Shown here one piece after another: positions 1-5,968 of a stretch of DNA of 7,507 nt. Source of the DNA: Oscillospiraceae bacterium (GTDB lineage Bacteria > Bacillota > Clostridia > Oscillospirales > Acutalibacteraceae). Both the position numbers and the translations under genes were made by a program. Location: positions 1 to 7,507 of the forward strand of contig CADBUK010000060.1 of the NCBI GenBank assembly GCA_902797915.1, written 5' to 3'. Position 1 is the stretch's first letter. Each line of letters opens with the position of its first letter. The notes under the pieces are model-generated. The model did not search any database. It was not told the DNA's origin and saw nothing but the letters and a program-made list of their open reading frames with translations.

Positions 1-417
1 AGCGCCCTGTATAACGTCAAAAACGCCCTCTCCGAAAAATGCGGTAACCATTCCGACCGCCGCCAAATCAGGCTTATTTGTACAAACAGCAAGCTTAACG
101 CCCTGTGATTTTAAAGCGGACACGACCTCTTTTATGCCGTCATAGGTAAAGGCGTTATCAAGCTTAATTTCGTTATACAGCGGTTTAAAAAGCTCGTACT
201 GTTCGTCAAGCTGTTCCTCGCTTAGTTTATTACCAAACGCCCTTTTAACAAGCAGCCTTGCGCCGTTGCCGACAAAGCGTTTATAATCCTCCATCGTCCA
301 GCGTGGCTCAACGCCGCTTCGTTTAAGCAGAATGTTGCAGGCATTTGCCAAATCATCAATTGTATTAATAAGAGTGCCGTCTAAATCAAAGACGGCACAT
401 TTAAAATTAGTTTCCAT
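1..417 (-). CDS. HAD-superfamily phosphatase, phosphoglycolate phosphatase-like (partial, C-terminus beyond window)
   Basis: Reading the minus strand from an ATG at 417-415 gives 139 uninterrupted codons to the left edge, so the gene continues outside the window. Residues 8-15 read AVFDLDGT, the HAD motif I with nucleophile Asp11 and acid/base Asp13. A helical cap follows (about residues 17-90), then VCTNKP (111-116), which carries the motif II threonine (Thr113). Cap type and overall pattern fit the Gph/PgmB-like subfamily, which dephosphorylates 2-phosphoglycolate or other small phosphosugars in the cytoplasm; the exact substrate cannot be read from sequence. Motifs III and IV lie outside the window. 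The start overlaps the last 11 bases of potD, and no separate promoter is visible, so it is probably translated by coupling as the last visible gene of the pot operon. A link to polyamine uptake is not implied by the family and may be only positional. Confidence 0.88.
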   Translation of the reverse strand, partial: METNFKCAVFDLDGTLINTIDDLANACNILLKRSGVEPRWTMEDYKRFVGNGARLLVKRAFGNKLSEEQLDEQYELFKPLYNEIKLDNAFTYDGIKEVVSALKSQGVKLAVCTNKPDLAAVGMVTAFFGEGVFDVIQGA

Positions 418-1675
418 ATAAATCCGATAAATCCTCAAATTTTCCTTTACGCTTATTGGAAATCAGTTTTGCGCAAACGCAAACCGCTGCAACTCCCACA
501 AGCACGGAAAATTCAATGTATATTCGTTTATCCTTATTTTTACTTTCTGCCGAAAGGCTGCCGCTTTTAACGGAGGTCCAAAGCGTTGCCTGCAAATCGA
601 GTATATTCTGCGGCAGGTTTTCAAAATACTGAGGGTTAGGAAGTTTCTCGGGGTAAACGGCTTCGCTGCCGTAAACGGAGCTTTCCTCATTTTCCATAAC
701 GGTAATATTTGGGCAACCGTAATAGATATACTCTGTATTTTCAAACGCAACCTCAGGCTCGTGCATAAAGTTTATAAACGCCTCTGCCCCTGCCTTATTC
801 TGAGAGCAGGTAGGAATACAAAAGGCGTCATAGAATATATTAACGCCCTCCTCGGGGAAACAGAAATCAAGGTCCTCGTTGTTTTCAACCATCAGCTCGT
901 AATCGCCGCCATAATAAGTTGCAAAGGCGTATTCCCCGCTTTCCATGAGGTTAAAAACCTCATCCATAACGTAAACGGGGTTTACGGCGTCCTTTTGCTT
1001 TGCAAGAAGCTCCGCGGCTTCAATCCAGTCAGCCTCGCTTGTGGTATTGAAATCCTGACCGAGAACAGCCTGTGCAATAGCAAAAGCGTCGCGTGAGTTA
1101 TTGAACATAAGCACCTTATCACGATACTGCTCATCCCACAGAACGTCCCAGCTTGTAACCTCCTCGTTAACAAGCCTTGTGTTATAAATCAAAACGGTGG
1201 AGCAAGTGTTAAAGCAGAGAGAATAAAGCTGTTCGGGGTCAAAAAACAGGTTTTTGTACTCATCGGCAACAAGTTCCGCGTTGGGCACGTTATCCCAGTC
1301 AATAGGAAGCAAAAGATTTTCATCAATCAGACGCTGAATCATATAATCAGACGGTGTTATTACGTCATAAGATACGCCGCCGCCAACAAGCTTTGAGTAC
1401 ATATTTTCATTAGAATCAAAGTTTGTATAGTTAACCCTTGCGCCTGTTAAGCGTTCAAACTCGGAGACAACATCCATTGAGCCTTCGGAGCCGTCAGAAA
1501 TATAATCGCCCCAGTTATAAACGTTAACGGTTGTTCCCTGCAGACCGAGATTTTTATAATACTCTATCTGCTCGTCAGAAAAGTATTCATCCTCAGCAGT
1601 TGCAGTAACCGAAAAGCCACATAAAACAAAGGCAAAACAAAAAATAAATACAAGTATTTGCTTTAATTTTTTCAT
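407..1675 (-). CDS. potD: Polyamine (spermidine/putrescine) ABC transporter substrate-binding protein with C-terminal membrane anchor
   Basis: This 422-residue protein is the extracytoplasmic receptor that would deliver polyamine to PotB/PotC. Residues 1-27 form a signal peptide (K-rich start, hydrophobic core, ATA just before E28 as a type I cleavage site). The mature part has PotD landmarks: YNWGDYI (53-59), PSDYM (108-112), SRDAF (194-198), IFYDAFCIP (280-288) and INFMHEPEVA (301-310). Two features are unusual. There is no proper lipobox around Cys19 (the preceding residues are F-V-L), while residues 385-405 form a hydrophobic helix followed by a basic tail (NKRKGK), so the protein appears to be C-terminally anchored rather than a lipoprotein. 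The mature domain also holds six cysteines (154, 158, 272, 286, 290, 321), and the usual glycine-rich strand before IYN (163-165) is replaced by CFNTCSTVL. The ATG at 1675 overlaps the potC stop by 4 bases. Polyamine specificity is inferred from family and operon; another cationic ligand is possible. Confidence 0.9.
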   Translation of the reverse strand: MKKLKQILVFIFCFAFVLCGFSVTATAEDEYFSDEQIEYYKNLGLQGTTVNVYNWGDYISDGSEGSMDVVSEFERLTGARVNYTNFDSNENMYSKLVGGGVSYDVITPSDYMIQRLIDENLLLPIDWDNVPNAELVADEYKNLFFDPEQLYSLCFNTCSTVLIYNTRLVNEEVTSWDVLWDEQYRDKVLMFNNSRDAFAIAQAVLGQDFNTTSEADWIEAAELLAKQKDAVNPVYVMDEVFNLMESGEYAFATYYGGDYELMVENNEDLDFCFPEEGVNIFYDAFCIPTCSQNKAGAEAFINFMHEPEVAFENTEYIYYGCPNITVMENEESSVYGSEAVYPEKLPNPQYFENLPQNILDLQATLWTSVKSGSLSAESKNKDKRIYIEFSVLVGVAAVCVCAKLISNKRKGKFEDLSDLYGN

Positions 1676-2493
1676 TTCTTCTCACTCTTACCCTTCTGTG
1701 CTCTGAGCTGGGCAATGTTAAGCAGGATTAACAGCACAAGAATTACTGCAAAGATAAGCGTTGAAAGCGCATACATATCCGGCTTAACTCGTTTTTTTGT
1801 CAGAGAAAAAATGTAAATCGGCAAGGTCTGGAAGCTTGGACCGCTTGTGAAATACGAAATAATGAAATCATCAAGCGAGAGCGTAAAGCTCATTACAAGC
1901 CCCGTAATAATGCCGCTTGTTATGTTGGGCATAACCACTTTGAAAAACGCCGCTAAAGGCTTACAGCCCAAATCAACAGCAGCCTCATAGATATTGATAT
2001 CAAACTGCCTGAGCTTAGGTAACACGTGTAAGATAACATAAGGCAGGCAAAAGGTTACGTGGGCAATAAGCAGCGACCAGAAATTAAGCGCATTAGCCTT
2101 ATTAAGCAAATGAGCGGAAAACACAAACAGCAGCATCATTGAGATACCCGTTACAATTTCGGGATTCATCATCGGAATATTTGTAACAGACATTACAACG
2201 CTTTTAAGGCGCTTATTTGTGTAATTATAGATTCCTACAGCGGCAAGCGTTCCCAAAACGGTTGAAATAATTGCGCTGACAACTGCAAGCAGAATTGTGC
2301 TTTTAAGCGCCTGCATTGCAGCGGAATTGCGAAACATTTCCGTCCACCATTTAGTTGAAAACTCGCTGAAAATATAGGTGCTTGGCGTTGAGTTGAAGGA
2401 AAACAGCGCCATTACAACAATCGGTGCATAAAGGAAAAAGATGATTAAAGCAATATACAGCTTTGCGAGGACGGAAAGCTTTTTGTTATTCAT
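1672..2493 (-). CDS. potC: Polyamine ABC transporter permease PotC
   Basis: This 273-residue inner-membrane permease pairs with PotB to form the translocation channel. About six hydrophobic helices are visible (roughly residues 12-32, 63-90, 101-130, 138-158, 191-213 and 244-264). The cytoplasmic EAA loop that docks on the ATPase is at 170-190 (EAAVDLGCKPL, ending in VMPN). SLDDFIISYF (206-215) is the segment typical of PotC/PotI-type permeases and separates this protein from PotB. Length is normal for the family. The ATG at 2493-2491 overlaps the potB stop in an ATGA, and a strong AGGAGGG at 2502-2508 lies 8 bases upstream. Its own stop overlaps the potD start by 4 bases, so potB, potC and potD look translationally coupled. 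Confidence 0.94.
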   Translation of the reverse strand: MNNKKLSVLAKLYIALIIFFLYAPIVVMALFSFNSTPSTYIFSEFSTKWWTEMFRNSAAMQALKSTILLAVVSAIISTVLGTLAAVGIYNYTNKRLKSVVMSVTNIPMMNPEIVTGISMMLLFVFSAHLLNKANALNFWSLLIAHVTFCLPYVILHVLPKLRQFDINIYEAAVDLGCKPLAAFFKVVMPNITSGIITGLVMSFTLSLDDFIISYFTSGPSFQTLPIYIFSLTKKRVKPDMYALSTLIFAVILVLLILLNIAQLRAQKGKSEKK

Positions 2494-3341
2494 ATAACAA
2501 GCCCTCCTTCCGTTTCATCATCAGCGCCGAGATAGTTCATTATACCAAGGCAGGCAAGGATTAAAACCATAAGAATAAGCGACAGACTTGCGCCTAAGTT
2601 ATAATTATTTGCCTGCTGGAACTGGGTTTCAATAATATCGCCTATAAGCACTACCTGACCGCCGCCGAGCTTTTGCGTAATGTAGAAGGTGGAAACGCAG
2701 GGTACGAAAACCATAGTAATACCGCTTAAAACACCGGGAAGTGAGAGCGGCATAATTACTTTTCTTATAATCTGCGCCTTGCCTGAGCCCAAGTCCTGAG
2801 CAGCTTCGATTAACGAATCGTCCATCTTGGTAAGAACGGAGTAAATCGGCAAAATCATATACGGCAGGAAATTATAAACCATACCGAGCATTACCGCACC
2901 CGGTGTATTGAGCATATGAAGCGGCACAAGCTCGCCGTCAACCTCTTTAAGCAGACCTACCGCCGTAAGTATGGAATTAATTACGCCGGAGTCTCCCAGA
3001 ATGGTCATCCAGGAATATGTGCGGATAAGAAAATTCATCCACATAGGAAGCATAACGAGCAGCACCATCATTGCCTGAGAGTTTGTATTAAGTTTAGATA
3101 TAAAATACGCAAACGGATAACCGATAACCAGACAGATTACGGTTGCCACAACGCCGTAAATTATTGATAGCAGGATAACTGATGTGTATTTTGGAATTAC
3201 GGTAACGTTATCCCAAGTAAAAGCGCCCGCGGAATTAGTAAAGGTATAGTAAACAACCATAATCAGCGGAGCAACAATAAACAAAGCAGCCCAGAGAAGA
3301 TAGGGCTTATCAACTATCTTTCTTGAAAGGCTATTCTTCAT
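2490..3341 (-). CDS. potB: Polyamine ABC transporter permease PotB
   Basis: This 283-residue permease is the partner of PotC. Six hydrophobic segments are visible at about residues 14-34, 54-82, 90-112, 148-170, 202-222 and 250-270. The EAA loop is at 179-200 (IEAAQDLGSG, ending in VIMPLS), followed by LPGVLSGI, and WMNFLIRTYSW (101-111) is a typical PotB segment. The frame is open to an ATG at 3389, but I chose the ATG at 3341: it has GGGAGG 6 bases upstream, it begins the usual short basic N-terminus (MKNSLSRK), and it reduces the overlap with potA from 59 to 11 bases. The loop between helices 1 and 2 looks slightly short compared with remembered relatives. The C-terminus ends in a small acidic tail (ADDETEGG). 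Confidence 0.94.
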   Translation of the reverse strand: MKNSLSRKIVDKPYLLWAALFIVAPLIMVVYYTFTNSAGAFTWDNVTVIPKYTSVILLSIIYGVVATVICLVIGYPFAYFISKLNTNSQAMMVLLVMLPMWMNFLIRTYSWMTILGDSGVINSILTAVGLLKEVDGELVPLHMLNTPGAVMLGMVYNFLPYMILPIYSVLTKMDDSLIEAAQDLGSGKAQIIRKVIMPLSLPGVLSGITMVFVPCVSTFYITQKLGGGQVVLIGDIIETQFQQANNYNLGASLSLILMVLILACLGIMNYLGADDETEGGLVI

Positions 3342-4464
3342 TTTCCGCCTCCCAGTCATAATCCGCGTCGTTAATATGGTCAAACTCATCGGAGAAGAAG
3401 GAATAATCGCCGAATTCGCCGCTGTACTCGCTGCGCTTCATAACGTGGATTGAATCAGCGTCAATAAACATACCAACGGTTTCGCCGACCTTGTGGTAAT
3501 CCGTTGTCTGAACAAGCCAGATAAACCCATTTACATTAACAAATATTTCAAAGAAAACGCCCTTGAAAACGACGTCGGAAACCACGCCTGTAAGTGAATC
3601 CTTAGAACCGACAGGACGGATTTCAATGTCCTCGGGGCGAACTACAACCTCAACCTGTTCATTAGGCTCAAAGCCCTTATCGAGACAGTCGAAGGTAACG
3701 CCGCCGAATTTTACGGAATAATCCTTAATCATCGTAGCGTCAACAATGTTTGATTCGCCGATAAAGTCGGCAACAAAAGCGTTAACAGGCTCGTTATATA
3801 TGTCCTCAGGCGTACCGATTTGCTGGATTACGCCCTTATCCATTACAACGACGCGGTCGCTCATTGAAAGGGCTTCCTCCTGGTCGTGAGTAACGTAGAT
3901 AAACGTAATGCCGAGACGCTTTTGGATTGCTTTTAATTCCTTTTGCATATCCTTGCGAAGCTTTAAATCAAGCGCGCCCAAAGGCTCATCAAGAAGCAGC
4001 ACATGGGGCTTGTTTGCAAGCGCTCTTGCAATTGCCACACGCTGCTGCTGACCGCCCGAAAGACTGCTGATTGTTCTTTTCTCAAAGCCCTTGAGGTTAA
4101 CAAGCTCAAGCATTTCGGCAACTGTTTTGCGGATTTCAGCCTTGTCCATCTTCTGAATTTCAGGGCCGAAGGCAACGTTTTCAAACACGTTTAAATGAGA
4201 AAAAAGAGCATAGCGCTGAAAGATAGTATTAACCTTCCTTTTATGCGGCGGGATTTCGTTAATTACTTTACCCTCAAACACCACCTCGCCCTCGTCAGGC
4301 TCAATAAAGCCCGCAATACAGCGAAGAGTTGTTGTTTTGCCGCAGCCGGAAGGGCCTAACAGCGTTATAAACTCTTTTTCATTAATAGCTAAATTCAGTT
4401 TATCAAGGACGACATTGTCCCCATACTTTACGGTAATATTCCTTAAATCGATGATTTTTTCCAA
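3331..4464 (-). CDS. potA: Polyamine ABC transporter ATP-binding protein PotA
   Basis: This 377-residue cytoplasmic ATPase powers the importer. The nucleotide-binding domain (about 1-235) has Walker A GPSGCGKTT (37-45), Q-loop Gln83 in IFQRYALFSH, signature LSGGQQQRVAIARAL (135-149), Walker B VLLLDEPL with catalytic Glu160, and switch His193 in VTHDQEEAL. The D-loop region reads GALDLKLR (163-170). A TOBE-type C-terminal domain follows, with VRPEDIEIRP at 275-284, as expected in the PotA/CUT1-like group. The last 32 residues (346-377) hold 13 Asp/Glu and no Lys or Arg. The start is a TTG at 4464: an in-frame TAA lies immediately before it, AGAGGAAG lies 7 bases upstream, and the protein then begins MEKIIDLRNITVKYG as usual. 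It is the first gene of the pot operon, with a promoter in the gap upstream, and its 3' end contains the potB ribosome binding site. Confidence 0.95.
   Translation of the reverse strand: MEKIIDLRNITVKYGDNVVLDKLNLAINEKEFITLLGPSGCGKTTTLRCIAGFIEPDEGEVVFEGKVINEIPPHKRKVNTIFQRYALFSHLNVFENVAFGPEIQKMDKAEIRKTVAEMLELVNLKGFEKRTISSLSGGQQQRVAIARALANKPHVLLLDEPLGALDLKLRKDMQKELKAIQKRLGITFIYVTHDQEEALSMSDRVVVMDKGVIQQIGTPEDIYNEPVNAFVADFIGESNIVDATMIKDYSVKFGGVTFDCLDKGFEPNEQVEVVVRPEDIEIRPVGSKDSLTGVVSDVVFKGVFFEIFVNVNGFIWLVQTTDYHKVGETVGMFIDADSIHVMKRSEYSGEFGDYSFFSDEFDHINDADYDWEAENEE
3348..3353 (-). promoter_or_regulatory. Ribosome binding site of potB, inside the end of potA
   Basis: The minus strand reads GGGAGG here, 6 bases before the ATG at 3341. 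It lies within the last codons of potA and decides the potB start against upstream in-frame ATGs at 3359 and 3389. Its position implies that potB translation is coupled to the passage of ribosomes finishing potA. Confidence 0.8.
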
Positions 4465-4471
4465 TTATGCA

Positions 4472-4479
4472 CTTCCTCT
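4472..4479 (-). promoter_or_regulatory. Ribosome binding site supporting a TTG start for potA
   Basis: The minus strand reads AGAGGAAG, 7 bases before the TTG at 4464. A nearby GTG (out of frame) and the in-frame TAA directly before the TTG leave this TTG as the only start that preserves the conserved N-terminus of PotA. Confidence 0.7.
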
Positions 4480-4520
4480 TTGTAACCCGATTTAACACTT
4501 TAATTAAGTATTATAAAATA

Positions 4521-4548
4521 ACTATATCAAATTAAGAGGAAATGTCAA
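4521..4548 (-). promoter_or_regulatory. Sigma-A-type promoter of the potABCD operon
   Basis: The minus strand carries TTGACA (4543-4548), a perfect -35 match, then a 16-base spacer, then TATAGT (4521-4526), which matches the -10 consensus at five of six positions. Predicted transcription would start near 4514 and give a leader of about 50 bases before the potA TTG. The element lies in the 91-base gap between dpaB and potA. No riboswitch-like structure is apparent in the short leader. Confidence 0.75.
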
Positions 4549-4555
4549 CATAATT

Positions 4556-5119
4556 TTAAAAGATTTTCTTTAATATTTCCTGCCCTGCCGCAACCTTTTT
4601 AACGGTTTCAGAAACCTGATTGAAATCACAAACCATTGATTTTGTTTTATTCTCGCAGTCATCCATACCGAAAGGCACAAAATAATAGTTTTTATAATTC
4701 ATAAGCGAGCCTATATTTTTTGCCGCGCCGCCAAGCGCGTCATTAGTTGAAACGCCGATTATAACTGGTCTGCTGTTTCTTAAATGGCTTTTAGCCGCCA
4801 TCGTTACGGAGGTGTCCGCAATACCGTTTGCAAGCTTTGCAAGCGTGTTGCCCGTACAGGGAACGATACACAAAATATCAAACAGTTTTTTAGGTCCGAT
4901 AGGCTCTGCCTGTTCAATTCTATGAATAATATCGTTGCCTGTAATTCTTTTAAGCTCACCGCGGAAAAACTCTGCAGTTCCGAAGCGGGTGTCTGTATTA
5001 TACGATGTTTCGCTCATTATGGGAAAAACCTCAAAGCCGTCATCCACCAGACCCTGAACGGCGTCAATTGCCTTTGAAAAGGTGCAGAAGGAGCCTGTCA
5101 GCGCAAAGCCAATTTTCAA
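4556..5119 (-). CDS. dpaB: Dipicolinate synthase subunit B (SpoVFB)
   Basis: This 187-residue protein is the flavoprotein-fold subunit of dipicolinate synthase, which converts the tetrahydrodipicolinate-pathway intermediate into dipicolinic acid in the mother cell; the acid is then loaded into the spore core with calcium. It closely follows the family pattern: IGFALTGSFCTF (3-14), NTDTRFG (41-47), AEPIGPKK (71-78), PCTGNTLAKLANGIADT (87-103), MAAKSHLRN (107-115), STNDALGGAAKN (124-135) and YFVPFGMDD (146-154). It is slightly shorter than the roughly 200-residue Bacillus protein. The start is a TTG at 5119 that overlaps the dpaA stop as TTGA, with GAGGAGG 7 bases upstream; no ATG gives the conserved N-terminus. 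Coupled expression with dpaA is expected because the two form one enzyme. Confidence 0.95.
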   Translation of the reverse strand: MKIGFALTGSFCTFSKAIDAVQGLVDDGFEVFPIMSETSYNTDTRFGTAEFFRGELKRITGNDIIHRIEQAEPIGPKKLFDILCIVPCTGNTLAKLANGIADTSVTMAAKSHLRNSRPVIIGVSTNDALGGAAKNIGSLMNYKNYYFVPFGMDDCENKTKSMVCDFNQVSETVKKVAAGQEILKKIF

Positions 5120-5844
5120 GCAAATTCCTCCTCAATAATATCTATTACAGCCTCTCCTATCAATTCTCCCGCGGTTTTGACCGTAAACCTTGACGGCATT
5201 CCCCTGCCGTTTAAAACAGTTATTCCAAGGCTGTTTGCAACAAGGTTATCAACTCCGCCCGGAAAAGAGGCTAAATCAAGAATTACGCAAGACGGTTTAA
5301 GCGCTTCGAGCTCAGGCTTTGTAAGAACAATGTGCGGAACGGTATTGATTACAATATCATAGCCGCTTTTATTTTTCAGTTCTTCAAGAGAAATGTGAGA
5401 CGCGCCGTTGAACTCCTCCGTAACAGCCGAGCTTTTACTTCTTGAACAGACAGTAATGCTTGAGCTGTACGGCGCTAAAAGGCTGTGAAACGCTTTTCCG
5501 ATTCTTCCGTAACCGATAATCAGATAATTAAGATTTAATAATGAATAGAGTGTATTCTCCTCCAGACAAGCAATTGCGCCCTCTGCGGTAAGATAAGCAT
5601 TTTTAAGTAAATACGCTTCATTTTTCAAATAATCAAAGCCGTTTGCGCAAATACCTCCGCCATGAAAGCAGAGCTTTCCGCGGTATTCATCAAGCATATA
5701 CTGCTTTGTGGGAACGGGCAGGACTATAAAGTCTGCCTCATCAGCATTTTCGGCGGCTGTAAATCCCCTGTTTACAAGATAATCAGAAGCATAATTCATT
5801 CTTTTATCGTCCGTATAAGGCATATAAAACTTATCAGGAAGCAT
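5116..5844 (-). CDS. dpaA: Dipicolinate synthase subunit A (SpoVFA), short form
   Basis: This 242-residue protein is the Rossmann-fold dehydrogenase-like subunit of dipicolinate synthase. TAEGAI (86-91) is followed by the dinucleotide-binding turn GYGRIG (111-116), then VINTVPHIVLT (165-175), VILDLASFPGGVD (187-199) and GMPSRFTVKTAGELI (215-229), all in the order and spacing of known DpaA proteins. It is shorter than the approximately 300-residue Bacillus protein, mainly in the N-terminal domain before residue 85. The frame has no better upstream start: ATG at 5844 has GGGTGA 6 bases upstream. It is the first gene of the minus-strand run, its stop overlaps the dpaB start, and it is divergent from murC. 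A candidate sigma-K-type promoter lies just upstream, as expected for a late mother-cell gene. Confidence 0.94.
   Translation of the reverse strand: MLPDKFYMPYTDDKRMNYASDYLVNRGFTAAENADEADFIVLPVPTKQYMLDEYRGKLCFHGGGICANGFDYLKNEAYLLKNAYLTAEGAIACLEENTLYSLLNLNYLIIGYGRIGKAFHSLLAPYSSSITVCSRSKSSAVTEEFNGASHISLEELKNKSGYDIVINTVPHIVLTKPELEALKPSCVILDLASFPGGVDNLVANSLGITVLNGRGMPSRFTVKTAGELIGEAVIDIIEEEFA
5127..5133 (-). promoter_or_regulatory. Ribosome binding site supporting a TTG start for dpaB
   Basis: The minus strand reads GAGGAGG within the last codons of dpaA, 7 bases before the TTG at 5119. It fixes the dpaB start and explains how the subunit is translated from the dpaA-dpaB message. Confidence 0.8.
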
Positions 5845-5862
5845 AATAATTCACCCAAAAAC

Positions 5863-5888
5863 AATATATGCTGAAAAAATTTTGATGT
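5863..5888 (-). promoter_or_regulatory. Candidate sigma-K-like promoter of dpaAB
   Basis: On the minus strand an AC (5887-5888) is followed by exactly 16 bases and then gCATATATTg (core at 5863-5870). From memory, the sigma-K consensus is AC, 16-17 bases, then gCATAnnnTa, so only the final base of the -10 differs. The family fits: dpaAB is sigma-K-dependent in Bacillus subtilis. The weakness is the very short predicted leader, with transcription starting near 5855-5857, right at the Shine-Dalgarno (5851-5856). A sigma-E reading of the same -10 cannot be excluded. Confidence 0.45.
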
Positions 5889-5896
5889 TAATTAAC
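5887..5896. repeat. Perfect 10-bp palindrome between the divergent promoters
   Basis: GTTAATTAAC reads the same on both strands. It includes the -35 dinucleotide of the candidate dpaA promoter and lies just upstream of the murC -35 region. It could be an operator, but in AT-rich DNA a palindrome of this size may occur by chance. Confidence 0.3.
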
Positions 5897-5903
5897 TTTA
5901 GTG

Positions 5904-5932
5904 TTTATTTTTTAGTAAAAAAGATGTATAAT
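5904..5932 (+). promoter_or_regulatory. Vegetative-type promoter of murC
   Basis: A perfect -10 TATAAT lies at 5927-5932. Seventeen bases upstream is TTTATT (5904-5909), a poor -35 matching the consensus at about three positions. Transcription would start near 5939 and leave a leader of about 30 bases. The spacer contains a symmetric element, TTTTTTA-G-TAAAAAA at 5908-5922, which may bend the DNA or bind a regulator. Confidence 0.6.
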
Positions 5933-5954
5933 ATATAGAAATGATTTGAACATC

Positions 5955-5960
5955 GGAGGA
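5955..5960 (+). promoter_or_regulatory. Ribosome binding site supporting a TTG start for murC
   Basis: GGAGGA lies 8 bases before the TTG at 5969. It supports TTG rather than a later start, because the conserved Rossmann motif IHFIGIGGAGM follows at residue 14 and little room is left for an internal start. Confidence 0.8.
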
Positions 5961-5968
5961 CTTTTCTC

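Noticed and set aside
761..1096. Open frame of 111 codons on the plus strand inside potD
   Set aside because: It is antisense to a well-supported gene, has no good ribosome site and its translation shows no recognisable motif; it is a shadow of potD.
3342..3389. Longer potB N-terminus starting at 3389
   Set aside because: The extra 16 residues overlap potA by 59 bases and lack a Shine-Dalgarno, while the ATG at 3341 has GGGAGG at ideal spacing.
4500..4507. TTAATTAA in the potA leader as an operator
   Set aside because: An 8-base AT-only palindrome is expected often in such AT-rich gaps; without conservation data it is not listed as a feature.
4465..4555. Riboswitch or other structured leader before potA
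   Set aside because: The predicted leader is only about 50 bases, has no substantial paired stems and no terminator hairpin.
4559..4571. Small hairpin AAAGA-TTT-TCTTT at the end of dpaB as a terminator
   Set aside because: Five mostly A-T pairs inside the final codons are too weak, and there is no clean T run placed as in an intrinsic terminator.
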